Origin: Acidipila rosea
Lineage (GTDB): Bacteria; Acidobacteriota; Terriglobia; Terriglobales; Acidobacteriaceae
Assembly: GCF_004339725.1 (NCBI RefSeq)
Contig: NZ_SMGK01000006.1
Span: 62,001 to 126,000 of the forward strand
DNA: 64,000 bases
Reading direction: 5' to 3'
How positions within the stretch are numbered: the first letter of the stretch is position 1; every line of letters starts with the position of its first letter. A program made the position numbers and the translations under genes. The notes under the pieces were generated by a model that had not been told where the DNA came from, ran no database searches, and was given only the letters and a program-made list of their open reading frames with translations. Below, one piece after another: positions 24,133-33,548 of the stretch.

Positions 24133-25173
24133 CTACTTCACGATCAGCGTAAGGCCGATCGTCTGCGTGGTAACGGCGCTGCCGTTATTGCCGTAGCCGG
24201 TCAGCGAAAACGAGTAGTTGCCCGTGGGGGTGCCTGTATTGGGGAACGGACCCTGGTGCAGGTAGCCCCAGCGTTGATTACAAGCCGTGAGCCCCGTGCA
24301 ACTCGCGGCAAAGAGCAGCACAAACCCGAAGTAGCGAAGAGCTGCCGTATCCTTACGCCTCAGAAGACCCAGACCTGCCAGCAGCAGGCCACCTGGGAGC
24401 AGGATCGCGAGCATCGTGCCGTTGCCGCCCGTAGGCACGAGGCTTCCGCTCAGCGATTTTCCTGAAGGAGCCAAAGTCTGAATCTGTAGGGTGCTGCTCA
24501 CCGGAGCGGGGGTCGTGCTGCCAGCAGGCGGGGCTGCGAACACTACAGAGGTCGGCGAGAAAGTGCAGGTTGTCGAAGGCGGATTTGCACCACAGGTGAG
24601 GGTGATCGATTCGTTGAAGCCATTCTGCGGCGTGACTGTCACCACGTAGCTGGCGTATTGGCCGGCAGTGACCGTGGCCGAGGTTGGATTTGCGGTAATC
24701 GTGAAGGTCGGTGCTCCACTCGCATCGGCGCTTACTTGGGAAAAGGAAGACTGCGAGGCTGTGTGACTGCTGCCGCCATCGTAAGCTGCAGTAATCTTTT
24801 GGTTCCCGTCGGGTAGATTGCTGACGTTTACCGTGGCTGTCCCGTCGGCGCTGACCAGTGCAGAGCCCAGCGACTGGCTACCGCTCAGGATGCTTACCGA
24901 TCCATCCGTTACCGGCTCCCCGGTTGCATCAAGCACTTTCACCGTGAAGACGCCCTCAGTGCTCGAGCCATTCTTGCTGGTCGAAACCCTCAGTTCTGTC
25001 CGGGTTGCCACGCGGGCCTGGCTTTGGGCGGTATCGGAGATCGAACTTGGAGTCTGGGCCGAAATAGCTAAAGGCGCTGCCAGGCAGAGAGCAGCTATCA
25101 GGAACTTGCTGCAGGTCTTCGATCGAGTGCTGCCCATGGGTGTTGCTGTGGTTCTGAACTTCTCGTAATTCAT
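24133..25173 (-). CDS. Exported Ig-like repeat protein with internal membrane segments
   Basis: A 346-residue protein with a signal peptide (residues 20-40, CSKFLIAALCLAAPLAISAQ). Residues 55-145 form an Ig-like domain of the bacterial type (TKNG-like start SKNGSSTEGVFTVKVLDATG, GSVSILSGSQSLGSALVSAD and AYDGGSSHTASQS). Residues 155-225 form a second beta domain with two Cys (LTCGANPPSTTCTFSP), a pattern common in Acidobacterial surface proteins. A hydrophobic segment MLAILLPGGLLLAGLGLL ending in RRKD is followed by YFGFVLLFAASCTGLTAC, and the C-terminal part has GTPTGNYSFSLTGYGNNG and a final beta strand. Function unknown; surface display is likely. Confidence 0.78.
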   Translation of the reverse strand: MNYEKFRTTATPMGSTRSKTCSKFLIAALCLAAPLAISAQTPSSISDTAQSQARVATRTELRVSTSKNGSSTEGVFTVKVLDATGEPVTDGSVSILSGSQSLGSALVSADGTATVNVSNLPDGNQKITAAYDGGSSHTASQSSFSQVSADASGAPTFTITANPTSATVTAGQYASYVVTVTPQNGFNESITLTCGANPPSTTCTFSPTSVVFAAPPAGSTTPAPVSSTLQIQTLAPSGKSLSGSLVPTGGNGTMLAILLPGGLLLAGLGLLRRKDTAALRYFGFVLLFAASCTGLTACNQRWGYLHQGPFPNTGTPTGNYSFSLTGYGNNGSAVTTQTIGLTLIVK

Positions 25174-25294
25174 CCGCTCGCTTCTCTGCTCTCTTCCTGA
25201 AAACTCGACGGAGGCTGCGGAGCAGCCACCAAGCCACTATTGTATCTGTGGCAGAGGAAAAGGGCGATGGCCAAAGAGTTGGGGCAGTGGCTGT

Positions 25295-25311
25295 CTCTCA
25301 TACAATGAGAG
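25295..25311. promoter_or_regulatory. Short perfect palindrome upstream of the M3 peptidase gene
   Basis: CTCTCAT (25295-25301) and ATGAGAG (25305-25311) are exact inverted repeats around a 3-bp centre, 70 bp before the peptidase ATG. It may be an operator. A second hairpin GGCTGC-GGA-GCAGCC lies further upstream. Confidence 0.3.
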
Positions 25312-25380
25312 CATTACTCAGGATGGAACTCAAAGATGTGCAGGATTTCACAGCCAGGAACAAGGAAGAGACTTTCCCGA

Positions 25381-27501
25381 ATGAGCACTTCGATTCTAGC
25401 CGGAGCCATTGCGCTTGGAGTCAGCGGGATACCCGCGGCCGCCTCCAATTCAGCTTTCGGCCCTGATAACCCCTTCTATGCGCCGAGTACGCTACCCTTT
25501 CATGCTCCACCCTTCGACAGGATCAAAGATAGTGATTACCAGCCAGCTATTGAAGCGGGCATGGTCGAGCAGATCCGGGAGGTGCAGGCAATCGCAGACA
25601 ATCCGGCCCCGCCAACCTTCGATAACACCCTGGTCGCGCTCGAAAAGAGCGGTCAGCTCTTAAGCCGGGTCATGGCTGTCTTTGGCGCTGTCACGGGCGC
25701 GAACACGAACCCTGCACTGCAAAAGGTGCAGGATGTCGAGGCCCCGAAGCTGGCCGCTCATAATGACGCTATCTTCCTCAATACAAATCTTTTTGCCAGG
25801 GTTGAGGCGATCTATACGGCCCGCGATTCGCTAAAGCTGGATCCCGAATCACTGCGTCTGGTGGAGTTCTACCACCAGCAGTTCGTACATGCCGGGGCTA
25901 ATCTCTCAGACGCTGACAAGGCGAAGCTGAAGAGGCTCAACGAAGAAGAGTCCACGCTTTCGAACGACTTCATCAACAAGCTGCTGGCTGCAACCAAGGA
26001 TGCCGCATACGCCACAACAGACAAGTCGCGCCTCGCCGGCTTGTCTGAGACGCAGCTCGCCGCTGCTGCTGAAGCAGCCAAGGATCGTAAGCTGCAGGGT
26101 TGGCTCCTGCCGCTGCAGAACACGACTCAGCAGCCAGACCTGGCAGCCTTGAGCGATCGGACGACTCGAAAGGCACTGTTCGAGGCCTCCTGGAATCGTG
26201 CCGAACGCGGCGGGCCCGACGATACCCGGGCCATCATTGCGCGGCTGGCCCAACTCCGCGCAGAAAAGGGAAAGCTGTTGGGGTTCCCAAGCTACGCTGC
26301 TTGGAAGCTTGAAGATCAGATGGCGAAGAACCCTGAAGCGGCGCTGAAGTTCATGGACGCGCTGGTTCCCGCTTCCACCGCCAAGGCCGAGGACGAAGCC
26401 AGAGATATTCAGGCGCTTATCGACCAGCAGCGGGGAGGTTTCCAGTTAGAGCCGTGGGACTGGGAGTTCTACCCCGAGCAGGTGCGGAAGGCGAAATACG
26501 ATTTAGACGAGGAACAGATAAAGCCTTACTTCGAACTGGACAATGTGTTGGAGAATGGTGTCTTCTATGCTGCCCATCAGCTTTACGGGTTAACCTTCAA
26601 AGAGCATAAGGACATCCCTACATACAACCCGGATGTACGTGTTTTCGAAGTCTATGACGCCGACGGCAAGCCTCTGGCTCTCTGGTACTGTGACTACTTC
26701 AAACGCGATAACAAGAACGGTGGCGCGTGGATGGACAGCTTCGTTCCTCAGTCGAAGCTGCTCGGTACACTCCCCGTCGTTTTCAACGTAGCCAACTTCA
26801 CCAAGCCTGCGCCGGGCCAACCTGCCCTTATCAGCTTTACCGATGTGACCACGATGTTCCACGAGTTCGGTCACGCTCTTCATGGCATGTTCGCAAATAC
26901 CGAATACCCGAGTCTGTCAGGAACAGCTGTACCGCGCGATTTTGTGGAGTTCCCGTCGCAGTTCAATGAGCACTGGGCAACTTATCCAGCCGTTTTCAAC
27001 CATTATGCCCGCAACTACAAAACGGGTATGTTGATGCCCGCTGAACTGGCTGCGAAGATCAAGAGGGCGGAAACCTTCAATGAGGGCTACAAACTCACGG
27101 AGTTATTGGCATCCGCCCAACTGGATATGAAGTGGCACACGCTCTCAGCAGACGCACCGCTTCAGGAGCCTGATAAGTTCGAGACAGAAGCGCTGAAGCG
27201 CAGCCATATCGATGTCAGCTATGTACCGCCGCGCTATCGTTCCAGCTACTTTATGCACATCTGGGGTAACGGTTACGCAGCTGGCTACTACGCTTACCTG
27301 TGGAGCGAGATGCTGGACGATGATGCCTACCAGTGGTTTGAGGATCATGGCGGCCTGACGCGCGCCAATGGTGACCGCTTCCGGCAGATGGTTCTCTCAC
27401 GCGGAAATACGGAGGACCTGGCGAAGATGTATGCAGCGTGGCTCGGTTCGACGCCGGGTATAGAGCCCATGCTTAAATATCGCGGGCTCGATACAAAGTA
27501 A
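25381..27501 (+). CDS. dcp: M3-family peptidyl-dipeptidase, exported
   Basis: A 706-residue zinc metallopeptidase releasing dipeptides from peptide C-termini. The zinc motif HEFGHALHGMF lies near residue 500 with the third ligand Glu in the following helix (EFPSQFNEHWA). The family blocks FQLEPWDWEFYPEQVRKAKY and YAAGYYAYLWSEMLDDDAYQ match Dcp rather than oligopeptidase F. The ATG at 25381, preceded by AAGGAAGAG, gives a signal peptide (TSILAGAIALGVSGIPAAAS); the frame is open 15 codons further upstream. It is convergent with DUF1810, with a hairpin between. Confidence 0.93.
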   Translation: MSTSILAGAIALGVSGIPAAASNSAFGPDNPFYAPSTLPFHAPPFDRIKDSDYQPAIEAGMVEQIREVQAIADNPAPPTFDNTLVALEKSGQLLSRVMAVFGAVTGANTNPALQKVQDVEAPKLAAHNDAIFLNTNLFARVEAIYTARDSLKLDPESLRLVEFYHQQFVHAGANLSDADKAKLKRLNEEESTLSNDFINKLLAATKDAAYATTDKSRLAGLSETQLAAAAEAAKDRKLQGWLLPLQNTTQQPDLAALSDRTTRKALFEASWNRAERGGPDDTRAIIARLAQLRAEKGKLLGFPSYAAWKLEDQMAKNPEAALKFMDALVPASTAKAEDEARDIQALIDQQRGGFQLEPWDWEFYPEQVRKAKYDLDEEQIKPYFELDNVLENGVFYAAHQLYGLTFKEHKDIPTYNPDVRVFEVYDADGKPLALWYCDYFKRDNKNGGAWMDSFVPQSKLLGTLPVVFNVANFTKPAPGQPALISFTDVTTMFHEFGHALHGMFANTEYPSLSGTAVPRDFVEFPSQFNEHWATYPAVFNHYARNYKTGMLMPAELAAKIKRAETFNEGYKLTELLASAQLDMKWHTLSADAPLQEPDKFETEALKRSHIDVSYVPPRYRSSYFMHIWGNGYAAGYYAYLWSEMLDDDAYQWFEDHGGLTRANGDRFRQMVLSRGNTEDLAKMYAAWLGSTPGIEPMLKYRGLDTK

Positions 27502-27508
27502 ATTCCGT

Positions 27509-27532
27509 CCCGGCCTGTCCCCGCAGGCCGGG
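27509..27532. terminator. Bidirectional terminator hairpin between dcp and DUF1810
   Basis: CCCGGCCTG (27509-27517) and CAGGCCGGG (27524-27532) form a perfect 9-bp GC-rich stem with a 6-nt loop in the 33-bp gap between two convergent genes. No long T run is present on either side. Confidence 0.55.
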
Positions 27533-27534
27533 AT

Positions 27535-27957
27535 CTACATGCGCTCGACGGTCTCAGGGTCCATTTGGCCGTTGAAGTACTTCCTCAAGGCAGCCCTGAA
27601 GAGAGAATCTTCGGGGCTTGCCAGCGCGAAGATTGTCATGCAAGACCAGAACTTCAGATGATCGGGATAGCCGAAAATTTCTTCCACCTTGCGCCCCTCC
27701 AAATCAAGAACAAGCTGGGTACATTCTTCAAGCCTGGGGCCCAGGGTGGGATGTTGTAGATAAGCCGTTGCTTCCCCCAGGGATTGAAGGGCAAACCGGG
27801 CTGACATCGAGCTCTCTCCCAGTCCCTTAATTTGAGGAAAGACAAACCACATCCAGTGGCTTCTCTTGCGGCCCTCGCGCAACTCCTCACGCACCTGACG
27901 GATGACAGGCAGCTGGGCCTGCACAAAGCGGTCGAGATTGAAGGAGTCTGCTCGCAT
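27535..27957 (-). CDS. DUF1810 family protein
   Basis: A 140-residue cytoplasmic protein. It matches DUF1810 along its length: FNLDRFVQAQ at the start, the conserved GRKRSHWMWFVFPQIKGLG, a middle helix (FALQSLGEATAYLQHPTLG), and DHLKFWSCMTIFALA followed by ALRKYFNGQMDPETV. The family's biochemical role is not well established. Its start ATG is 59 bp from the divergent FUSC-like gene's GTG start and 86 bp from its preferred ATG. Confidence 0.88.
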   Translation of the reverse strand: MRADSFNLDRFVQAQLPVIRQVREELREGRKRSHWMWFVFPQIKGLGESSMSARFALQSLGEATAYLQHPTLGPRLEECTQLVLDLEGRKVEEIFGYPDHLKFWSCMTIFALASPEDSLFRAALRKYFNGQMDPETVERM

Positions 27958-28043
27958 CCGTCACCTTAAATGGATGCATTTTCCCCGCTCAAAGAGCTGT
28001 CTCTGGAAGCGATCTGGTGGGCCTTTGTGCCATCCTAAAACGT

Positions 28044-29162
28044 ATGCCTCCCGAAGAAAGATCAACAGCCACCGCAGTTATGCCCCATGCTGCCCCTTAC
28101 CTGGCGGATAGTCTTGTTTTCGATTGGCGCAAATCTTCCTTTCGATCCGACTGGATTTTTTCAGTTGCGACCGCGATTTGCCTGGGGGCTGGATTGGCTG
28201 CCGGTCACCCCGGAGCGGCGCTGATTGCTGGAAGTGGCGCGATGACCGTTGGTCTTGGCGCCAAGCAGAGTATCGATGATTCTCGCCTGCTGCCTATGAT
28301 TTTCGTCTCCTTAGGGATGAGCCTCTCGACTTTCTTTGGAATGATCGCCAGCCATGAGAGCTTTGTGCTGGTCATTCTTGCGGCGCTCTGGGGATTCGGC
28401 TACGGGATGCTATCAAAACGACAGGCAGGATATAGCTGGGTTGGCCAGCAATGTGTCGTCACCCTGCTCGTTGCCTCGGCCTTTCCCTTCTCAGTGAAGG
28501 CCGCAGCGGTCCGTTCGCTGTTGGAGCTTGCCGGTGGCGCAGTCCAGATCATCTGTTCAAGCCTGTTGCTGCGCATCTTCGGCCAACTTAAATCTGATCT
28601 CGTAGCGCTGGGGGGATATATCCGTTCGGAAGAGACAGAGATGCGTGCGATGCTGGCTGAAGCCTTCCGCTCGCTGGGACGTGGAGAAATGCAGGACGCG
28701 GCCCTGCCCTACTCGCTGCGACTGGCAGCAACCCTAGGCATTTGTACGGAGATTTACCAGAGAGTCCATTTCTCGAGCGGCTACTGGATCCCAATGACTG
28801 CCCTGCTGGTGCTCAAGCCCGGCCTTGTGGATACAGTCAGCCGGGCACTTGCCCGCACCCTGGGGACGATCACCGGTGCGGTGTTGGTAAGTCTTTTCAT
28901 CCGGCAACTGCAGCCTGGGACGGTAGAGATTGCCTTCTTCATCGTCCTGTTCGCGTGGCTTTCCTATGGAATGATCAACGTAAATTATGGATTGTTTACG
29001 CTGTTCCTGACCGCCTATGTTGTCTTCCTGCTCTCGCTGGCTAATATGCCGGCCAACTTGACGGCAGAACGTCGGGCATTCTGTACGTTTCTGGGCGGCG
29101 CGATTGCCCTTTCCGTACGGCTAGTGGTCATCCACCATAGAAGCGGGTCATGGAGCCAGTAG
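28044..29162 (+). CDS. FUSC-family (aromatic acid exporter-like) membrane protein
   Basis: A 372-residue inner-membrane protein built as two halves of membrane helices around a central soluble region. Hydrophobic segments include IFSVATAICLGAGLAAGHPG, AALIAGSGAMTVGLGA, MIFVSLGMSLSTFFGMIA, LVILAALWGFGYGML and, in the second half, YWIPMTALLVLKPGL, TLGTITGAVLVSLFI and FTLFLTAYVVFLLSLA. The second half matches FUSC_2/YccC domains (WIPMTALLVLKPGLVDTVSR, in the position of 'W..lta.ivl.p....t..r'). Homologues export hydroxyaromatic acids or are of unknown role. A GTG at 28017 with a weak GGAAG upstream is an alternative start. Confidence 0.75.
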   Translation: MPPEERSTATAVMPHAAPYLADSLVFDWRKSSFRSDWIFSVATAICLGAGLAAGHPGAALIAGSGAMTVGLGAKQSIDDSRLLPMIFVSLGMSLSTFFGMIASHESFVLVILAALWGFGYGMLSKRQAGYSWVGQQCVVTLLVASAFPFSVKAAAVRSLLELAGGAVQIICSSLLLRIFGQLKSDLVALGGYIRSEETEMRAMLAEAFRSLGRGEMQDAALPYSLRLAATLGICTEIYQRVHFSSGYWIPMTALLVLKPGLVDTVSRALARTLGTITGAVLVSLFIRQLQPGTVEIAFFIVLFAWLSYGMINVNYGLFTLFLTAYVVFLLSLANMPANLTAERRAFCTFLGGAIALSVRLVVIHHRSGSWSQ

Positions 29163-29185
29163 CCGGTTGAAAGCCCTAGGAAGTC

Positions 29186-30235
29186 CTACTGCTTTGTCGC
29201 GAAATAGCCCTTTGTAGCTCGAACCTGAAATCTGCGATCAAGGCAGAAAAGATAGATAGAGCGGAAAGCGCCGTTTGCAACGAAGTCGGCGGGCTTGTAC
29301 ACGAGCGCATATTGGCTGCGCAGCTCATCCTGGATGTTCTGGAAGCTGATGGGCATGTCTTCAATGCGCTTCGGGAAGAAGGCGCGTCCGCCAGTGGCGT
29401 CGGCGATCTTCTGCAGTGTATCGTCGCCTCGGTCGCGGCTGGGGCTTACATTCGTTGAAATTGCATAGACGATCGTCGCAGCGCGCTGGCACTCCTTGAT
29501 TGCGTCATCGAGATAGGCGTGGCTCTGGTTGTCATCTCCATCGGAGACCAGGACGATTGCCTTGCGCACCGGTTCCTGGCCGCGTGCGACGTCGAGCATT
29601 TTGTCCCTGCAGGCACTGTAGAGTGCGTCATAGAGGGCGGTGCCGCCGCCAGGTCGCAGGGCATTAATGCCGGTATCGAGCAGGTCGAGATTGTTGGTCC
29701 AGCCCTGCTTGTAGTCCGGCGTTACGTCAAATCCCATCACGAAAGCCTTATCGAACTGCGGCTTGAGGATCTGCAGCAGGAATTCGCTCGAAGCCTGCTG
29801 TTCAAACTGAAAGCGCTGGCGGATCGATGTACTGGTGTCGATCAGTATGCCGACACGCAGAGGCAGATTTGTCTGCTGGGTGAAGCTGAAAACCTGCGCT
29901 GGCGCCTTCTGGTCATCGAGCAGGGCAAAGTCGCTCTGCTTCAGGTCTTTGACAAAGCGACCGTGCTTATCGGTTACCGTAAAGATGAGATCGACTTCGT
30001 TGGCCTGCGCAGTGATGGTGAACTGCTGATCGTTCGCCTGATTCTGGCTCTGAGGTGGCAGTTGGCCCTGCTGCGGTGTAGCCCCAGGCATGGCCTGTGG
30101 TGCCGGCTTAGACGCAGGCGCAGTCTGCGGAGGAGCTGCTTGTGCAGGTGTCTGCGCAGAAGCGCATAAGGAGAAGCCAATAGCTGCGGCCAGGACTGCC
30201 GAGCGCCAGAAGGTGGTCGATTGGGCGGTGTACAT
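29186..30235 (-). CDS. Secreted VWFA-related Acidobacterial domain protein 2
   Basis: A 349-residue protein. The ATG at 30235 follows GGAAAG and starts a signal peptide (TTFWRSAVLAAAIGFSLCAS); an alternative start at 30259 would overlap the transposase gene by 4 bp. A Pro/Gln/Ala-rich linker precedes the family block VTDKHGRFVKDLKQSDFALL. The VWA domain has an intact metal motif LIDTSTS, then GGGTALYDALY and VLVSDGDDNQSHAYLDDAIK, so it can probably bind Mg2+ or Mn2+ and a ligand. The last part, ELRSQYALVYKP ... VRATKGYFA, is the family C-terminus. It is convergent with the FUSC gene, 23 bp apart. Confidence 0.85.
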   Translation of the reverse strand: MYTAQSTTFWRSAVLAAAIGFSLCASAQTPAQAAPPQTAPASKPAPQAMPGATPQQGQLPPQSQNQANDQQFTITAQANEVDLIFTVTDKHGRFVKDLKQSDFALLDDQKAPAQVFSFTQQTNLPLRVGILIDTSTSIRQRFQFEQQASSEFLLQILKPQFDKAFVMGFDVTPDYKQGWTNNLDLLDTGINALRPGGGTALYDALYSACRDKMLDVARGQEPVRKAIVLVSDGDDNQSHAYLDDAIKECQRAATIVYAISTNVSPSRDRGDDTLQKIADATGGRAFFPKRIEDMPISFQNIQDELRSQYALVYKPADFVANGAFRSIYLFCLDRRFQVRATKGYFATKQ

Positions 30236-30255
30236 TGCTTTCCGCCATTCTATCT

Positions 30256-30777
30256 TCATTGGCCCGGTATCGGGGCGGTTCCCTGGACAGGGACCTCGAT
30301 TGTTGCTTCGACCGTTATTACTCCCTCAGGCAGCCCGGCGTAGAAGCGGGCGCTGCTCCACTTCCAGTCCGTGGCAGTTTCCACCAGCCCGGCTCTGACC
30401 GGCTCCTGATGCATGGATGCCAGACGGGCAGCGATCATCTCAGCCCCGAAAACATGTTCGTCGGAGTGGCGCTTCTCCCACACCTGTTCCACGCTGCGGG
30501 CGGAGTTGTTGTAGCGGCGCCGGTAGCGCTGTTCGATCATTTCGACAGAGTTCGCAGCAGTATCGATCTCCGGTTCACGCATAAGCAGCCGGAAGTGGTC
30601 CGGCATGACGACGTAGCCGACAATACCAAAGCGAAACTTTACTCGTACTTCTTCAAGCAGCCGGGCGAAGACATCGCGATGTTTTTCCAGCCCTAGCCGG
30701 GGCTGGCGCTCAAAGCTGGTGCAGGTAATCAGGTGCAGGTGCCCCTTACCGTAGATGTGTTCATGCTTCTTTGCCAT
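30256..30777 (-). CDS. REP-associated tyrosine transposase-like protein, active site degenerate
   Basis: A 173-residue protein of the Y1_Tnp/RAYT group. The N-terminal strand ITCTSFERQ, the central [16 protein letters not shown], and the C-terminal [20 protein letters not shown] and FY are the standard family landmarks. The HUH metal motif should be His-x-His, but here reads His61-Phe-Arg63. The catalytic Tyr normally found in 'RYIxxNPV' aligns with Ser121 in ASMHQEPV. Both changes predict loss of nicking activity. The reading frame is otherwise intact. The ATG at 30777 is chosen because family homology starts there. No REP palindrome array was seen around it. Its 3' end lies 21 bp before the VWFA gene on the same strand, and it is divergent from ruvB. 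Confidence 0.75.
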   Translation of the reverse strand: MAKKHEHIYGKGHLHLITCTSFERQPRLGLEKHRDVFARLLEEVRVKFRFGIVGYVVMPDHFRLLMREPEIDTAANSVEMIEQRYRRRYNNSARSVEQVWEKRHSDEHVFGAEMIAARLASMHQEPVRAGLVETATDWKWSSARFYAGLPEGVITVEATIEVPVQGTAPIPGQ

Positions 30778-30836
30778 CAAGCAAAGTGTACCCTTTGCCT
30801 CGGTCCACCCGTACCCGCTACACTCCGAAGAAGAAA

Positions 30837-31871
30837 ATGCCATCCGGTCCCAACAATCCTGAACGGCTCGTCTCCGCGGCTCGCGATGAAGACGAGAGCG
30901 GTTTTGAGCTGAAGCTGCGCCCCCGCAAGCTGTCCGAATTTATCGGCCAGAATAAGGCAAAGGAGCAGCTCGCCATCGCCCTTGAAGCGGCGAAGTCTCG
31001 CGGTGAGGCGCTCGATCATGTCCTTCTCTTCGGACCGCCGGGCCTGGGTAAGACGACGCTGGCCACCATCATCGCCAATGAACTGGACGTCGGCTTTCAA
31101 CAGACATCCGGACCAGCGCTGCAGATTCAGGGCGACCTGACGGCGATACTGACGAATCTGCGCGAGCGGCAGGTGCTGTTCCTCGATGAGATTCACCGTC
31201 TTCAGCCGGTGCTCGAAGAGAAACTCTATACGGCGCTCGAGGACTACAAGCTCGACATCATCATCGGCCAGGGCCCCGCAGCGCGCACCCATGTAATGGA
31301 TATCAAACCGTTTACCTTTGTTGCGGCAACCACGCGGCCGGGTCTGCTGTCTTCGCCCCTGCGCTCCCGATTCGGCATCCTGCTGAGGTTGGAGTTCTAT
31401 TCGGATGACGATCTGCGGTTCGTTGTCAGCCGCTCCGCGGAGGTAATGAACGTGCCGATCGACGAGGATGGCGCAGCGGAGATCGCCATGCGTTCCCGCG
31501 GAACACCGCGTATCGCCAATCGCCTGCTGCGGCGCGTGCGGGATTATGCGCAAGTGCGAGGAACGGGCGTCATCGACCGTAAAACGGCGGAGCAGGCTCT
31601 GAAGATGCTCGAAGTGGATGCCCATGGCTTCGACGAACTCGACCGACGCCTGCTGCTGACAATCATCGAAAAGTATGACGGGGGCCCAGTGGGGCTGAAC
31701 ACTCTGGCTGCGACGCTGGCCGAGGAGCAGGATGCGCTCGAAGAGGTTTACGAGCCTTTCCTGATCCAGATTGGATTTCTCGATCGCACGCCGCGCGGGC
31801 GCGTGGCGACCCGGCTCGCCTATGAGCACTTCGGTCTGCCACTCCCGCGTCGGCAGACACCTCTTTTCTGA
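30837..31871 (+). CDS. ruvB: Holliday junction branch migration helicase subunit RuvB
   Basis: A 344-residue AAA+ ATPase that drives branch migration with RuvA. The Walker A motif [11 protein letters not shown], Walker B/DEIH in LFLDEIHRL, sensor region [17 protein letters not shown] and the C-terminal winged-helix domain ([20 protein letters not shown], then [18 protein letters not shown]) are all present. The ATG at 30837 is preceded by AAGAAGAAA rather than a classic ribosome site; the frame extends 22 codons upstream but those residues are not family-like and overlap the divergent transposase gene. The upstream region contains GCAAAG/CTTTGC (30781-30798) as an inverted repeat. ruvA and ruvC are elsewhere. 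Confidence 0.96.
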   Translation: MPSGPNNPERLVSAARDEDESGFELKLRPRKLSEFIGQNKAKEQLAIALEAAKSRGEALDHVLLFGPPGLGKTTLATIIANELDVGFQQTSGPALQIQGDLTAILTNLRERQVLFLDEIHRLQPVLEEKLYTALEDYKLDIIIGQGPAARTHVMDIKPFTFVAATTRPGLLSSPLRSRFGILLRLEFYSDDDLRFVVSRSAEVMNVPIDEDGAAEIAMRSRGTPRIANRLLRRVRDYAQVRGTGVIDRKTAEQALKMLEVDAHGFDELDRRLLLTIIEKYDGGPVGLNTLAATLAEEQDALEEVYEPFLIQIGFLDRTPRGRVATRLAYEHFGLPLPRRQTPLF

Positions 31872-31956
31872 AATTTGTGTTGGGATGAAACGGCTTCCCT
31901 CCTGTTGTCCGCCGATTTGCTGCTGCGCGTTACCATAGCCACAGGAGAGTCGAGCC

Positions 31957-33192
31957 ATGAAACGCGTCCGCTATACCAAATACAACGGCGATCTGGCCTC
32001 GGAGATGAGCATGGACGACCTGCTCCAGAAGCTCTCCGACTATCTGCTCGATTCAGGCTTTCAAAATCCGCTCATGGAGTTCCAGGACCTCGACCACACC
32101 ATGGAAGATCTGCGGGAGGCGCTTCGGCGAGCGCTGGAGTCCGGCGAAGTCTTCGACCAGCAGATGCAGCAGAAGATCGACGACATGTCGGCCGATGGCA
32201 AGCTGGATGAGTTGATCGAGCAGTTGATGGACCGTATGGAGCAGGAAAATTACATCAATGTCCAGCAGTCCGACGATCCTTCGCGCGCGGCGCAATCGCC
32301 GGGGCAGGCAGGAGTTGGCGAAGGAGAGGTTCGTTTCGAAGTCACCGATAAGAGTCTCGACTTTCTCGGTTTCAAGACGCTGCGAGACCTGCTTGGCTCA
32401 CTCGGAAAGTCGAATTATGGACGCCATGACACGCGGCACTTTGCCACCGGAATTGAATCGAATGGAGCCTCACGGCCCTATGAGTTCGGCGATGTGCTGA
32501 ACCTCGACACCACGGCTACGCTGAGTTCGGCTATCGCGCGCGAGGGCATCGGACTCCCTCTCAATATCGAATACAGCGATCTGCATGTGCATCAGTCCGA
32601 GTACCAGAGTTCGTGCGCGACAGTGGTAATGCTCGATTGCTCGCATTCAATGATCCTGTATGGCGAGGATCGCTTTACCCCGGCGAAGAGGGTGGCCATG
32701 GCCCTGTCGCACCTGATCCGAACGCAATACCCCGGCGATACTCTTTCTCTGGTGCTCTTTCACGACTCAGCGGAAGAGTTGCCGATTTCTCAGTTGGCGC
32801 GGGTAAAGGTGGGTCCGTACTATACGAATACGCGCGAGGGACTGCGAGTCTCGCAGCGCATTCTCGACCGGCAGCGTAAGGACATGAAGCAGATCGTCAT
32901 GATTACCGACGGCAAGCCGTCTGCGTTGACCCTGCCCGACGGGCGTATTTATAAGAATGCCTTTGGGCTTGATCCCCTGGTGGTCTCTGAGACGCTGGAG
33001 GAGGTTTCGCGTTGCAAGCGGTCGAACATCATGATCAATACGTTCATGCTCGCCTCCGATTTCGGGCTGATGCAGTTTGTTCAGAAGGTGACGGCGATGT
33101 GTCGCGGCAAGGCTTATTTCACGACCCCCGACCGGCTGGGAGAATATTTGCTTATGGACTACATGCAGCGCAAGATGCGTACCATCCATTGA
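31957..33192 (+). CDS. VWA domain protein, CoxE/YehP-like
   Basis: A 411-residue cytoplasmic protein, without signal peptide. Residues 1-110 are a helical, acidic region ([17 protein letters not shown] and [20 protein letters not shown]). Residues 200-410 hold a VWA domain with a full metal site: [10 protein letters not shown], a Thr in YYTNTREG, and [15 protein letters not shown]. Similar proteins work with MoxR-type AAA+ ATPases in assembling metal cofactors or in chaperone-like tasks; no such ATPase is adjacent, although RuvB, another AAA+ protein, is directly upstream by 85 bp. The ATG follows GGAGAG by 7 bp. Confidence 0.8.
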   Translation: MKRVRYTKYNGDLASEMSMDDLLQKLSDYLLDSGFQNPLMEFQDLDHTMEDLREALRRALESGEVFDQQMQQKIDDMSADGKLDELIEQLMDRMEQENYINVQQSDDPSRAAQSPGQAGVGEGEVRFEVTDKSLDFLGFKTLRDLLGSLGKSNYGRHDTRHFATGIESNGASRPYEFGDVLNLDTTATLSSAIAREGIGLPLNIEYSDLHVHQSEYQSSCATVVMLDCSHSMILYGEDRFTPAKRVAMALSHLIRTQYPGDTLSLVLFHDSAEELPISQLARVKVGPYYTNTREGLRVSQRILDRQRKDMKQIVMITDGKPSALTLPDGRIYKNAFGLDPLVVSETLEEVSRCKRSNIMINTFMLASDFGLMQFVQKVTAMCRGKAYFTTPDRLGEYLLMDYMQRKMRTIH

Positions 33193-33548
33193 GCGGCTGA
33201 AACTGGCGCGGACGTGGGTCGCCGGCGGGAAGATGCGTAATTCACTTCCGATTCGCATTTTGACGTGCTAAGCTCATCGGCAAAGGCTCCCATGCGTGCA
33301 AGTTGTCAGATACCGGAGAGTACCCCCAGCCAGAAGCGCTGGAGCAGGTCCTTCGCGCGCATGATTTCTCCCAGAAAGCATCTCCGCGTGCTGCCTACAC
33401 GTACGCGACCTAGTCTCTTCGGCAGCGATTAGTCGCCGCTGCCCGAGGCACGCCCCGTCGCTGTGTCCTCGTCGGAAGAAGACCCATCTGATCAATCCTG
33501 AGAAGTGCACACACCACCGGCCTATGTGGCCCCAGACAGGAGACGTCT
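33193..33548. other. Intergenic region with a hairpin, no gene seen
   Basis: No coding frame is convincing here. A GC-rich hairpin is formed by CTTC-GGCAGCG (33417-33427) and CGCTGCC-C-GAGG (33437-33448): 7 perfect base pairs extended by four more across a single bulged C. It sits about 100 bp before the aminotransferase ATG and may be part of its leader. A TTGACG (33260-33265) lacks a good -10 partner. The aminotransferase ribosome site AGGAG is at 33539-33543. Confidence 0.45.

Noticed and set aside
30256-30836. REP/RAYT repeat cluster
   Set aside because: Only one weak inverted repeat (GCAAAG/CTTTGC) is present near the transposase; no repeated palindromes were seen.
30777-31958. 393-residue minus-strand frame opposite ruvB
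   Set aside because: Antisense shadow of ruvB; no start context or family motifs.
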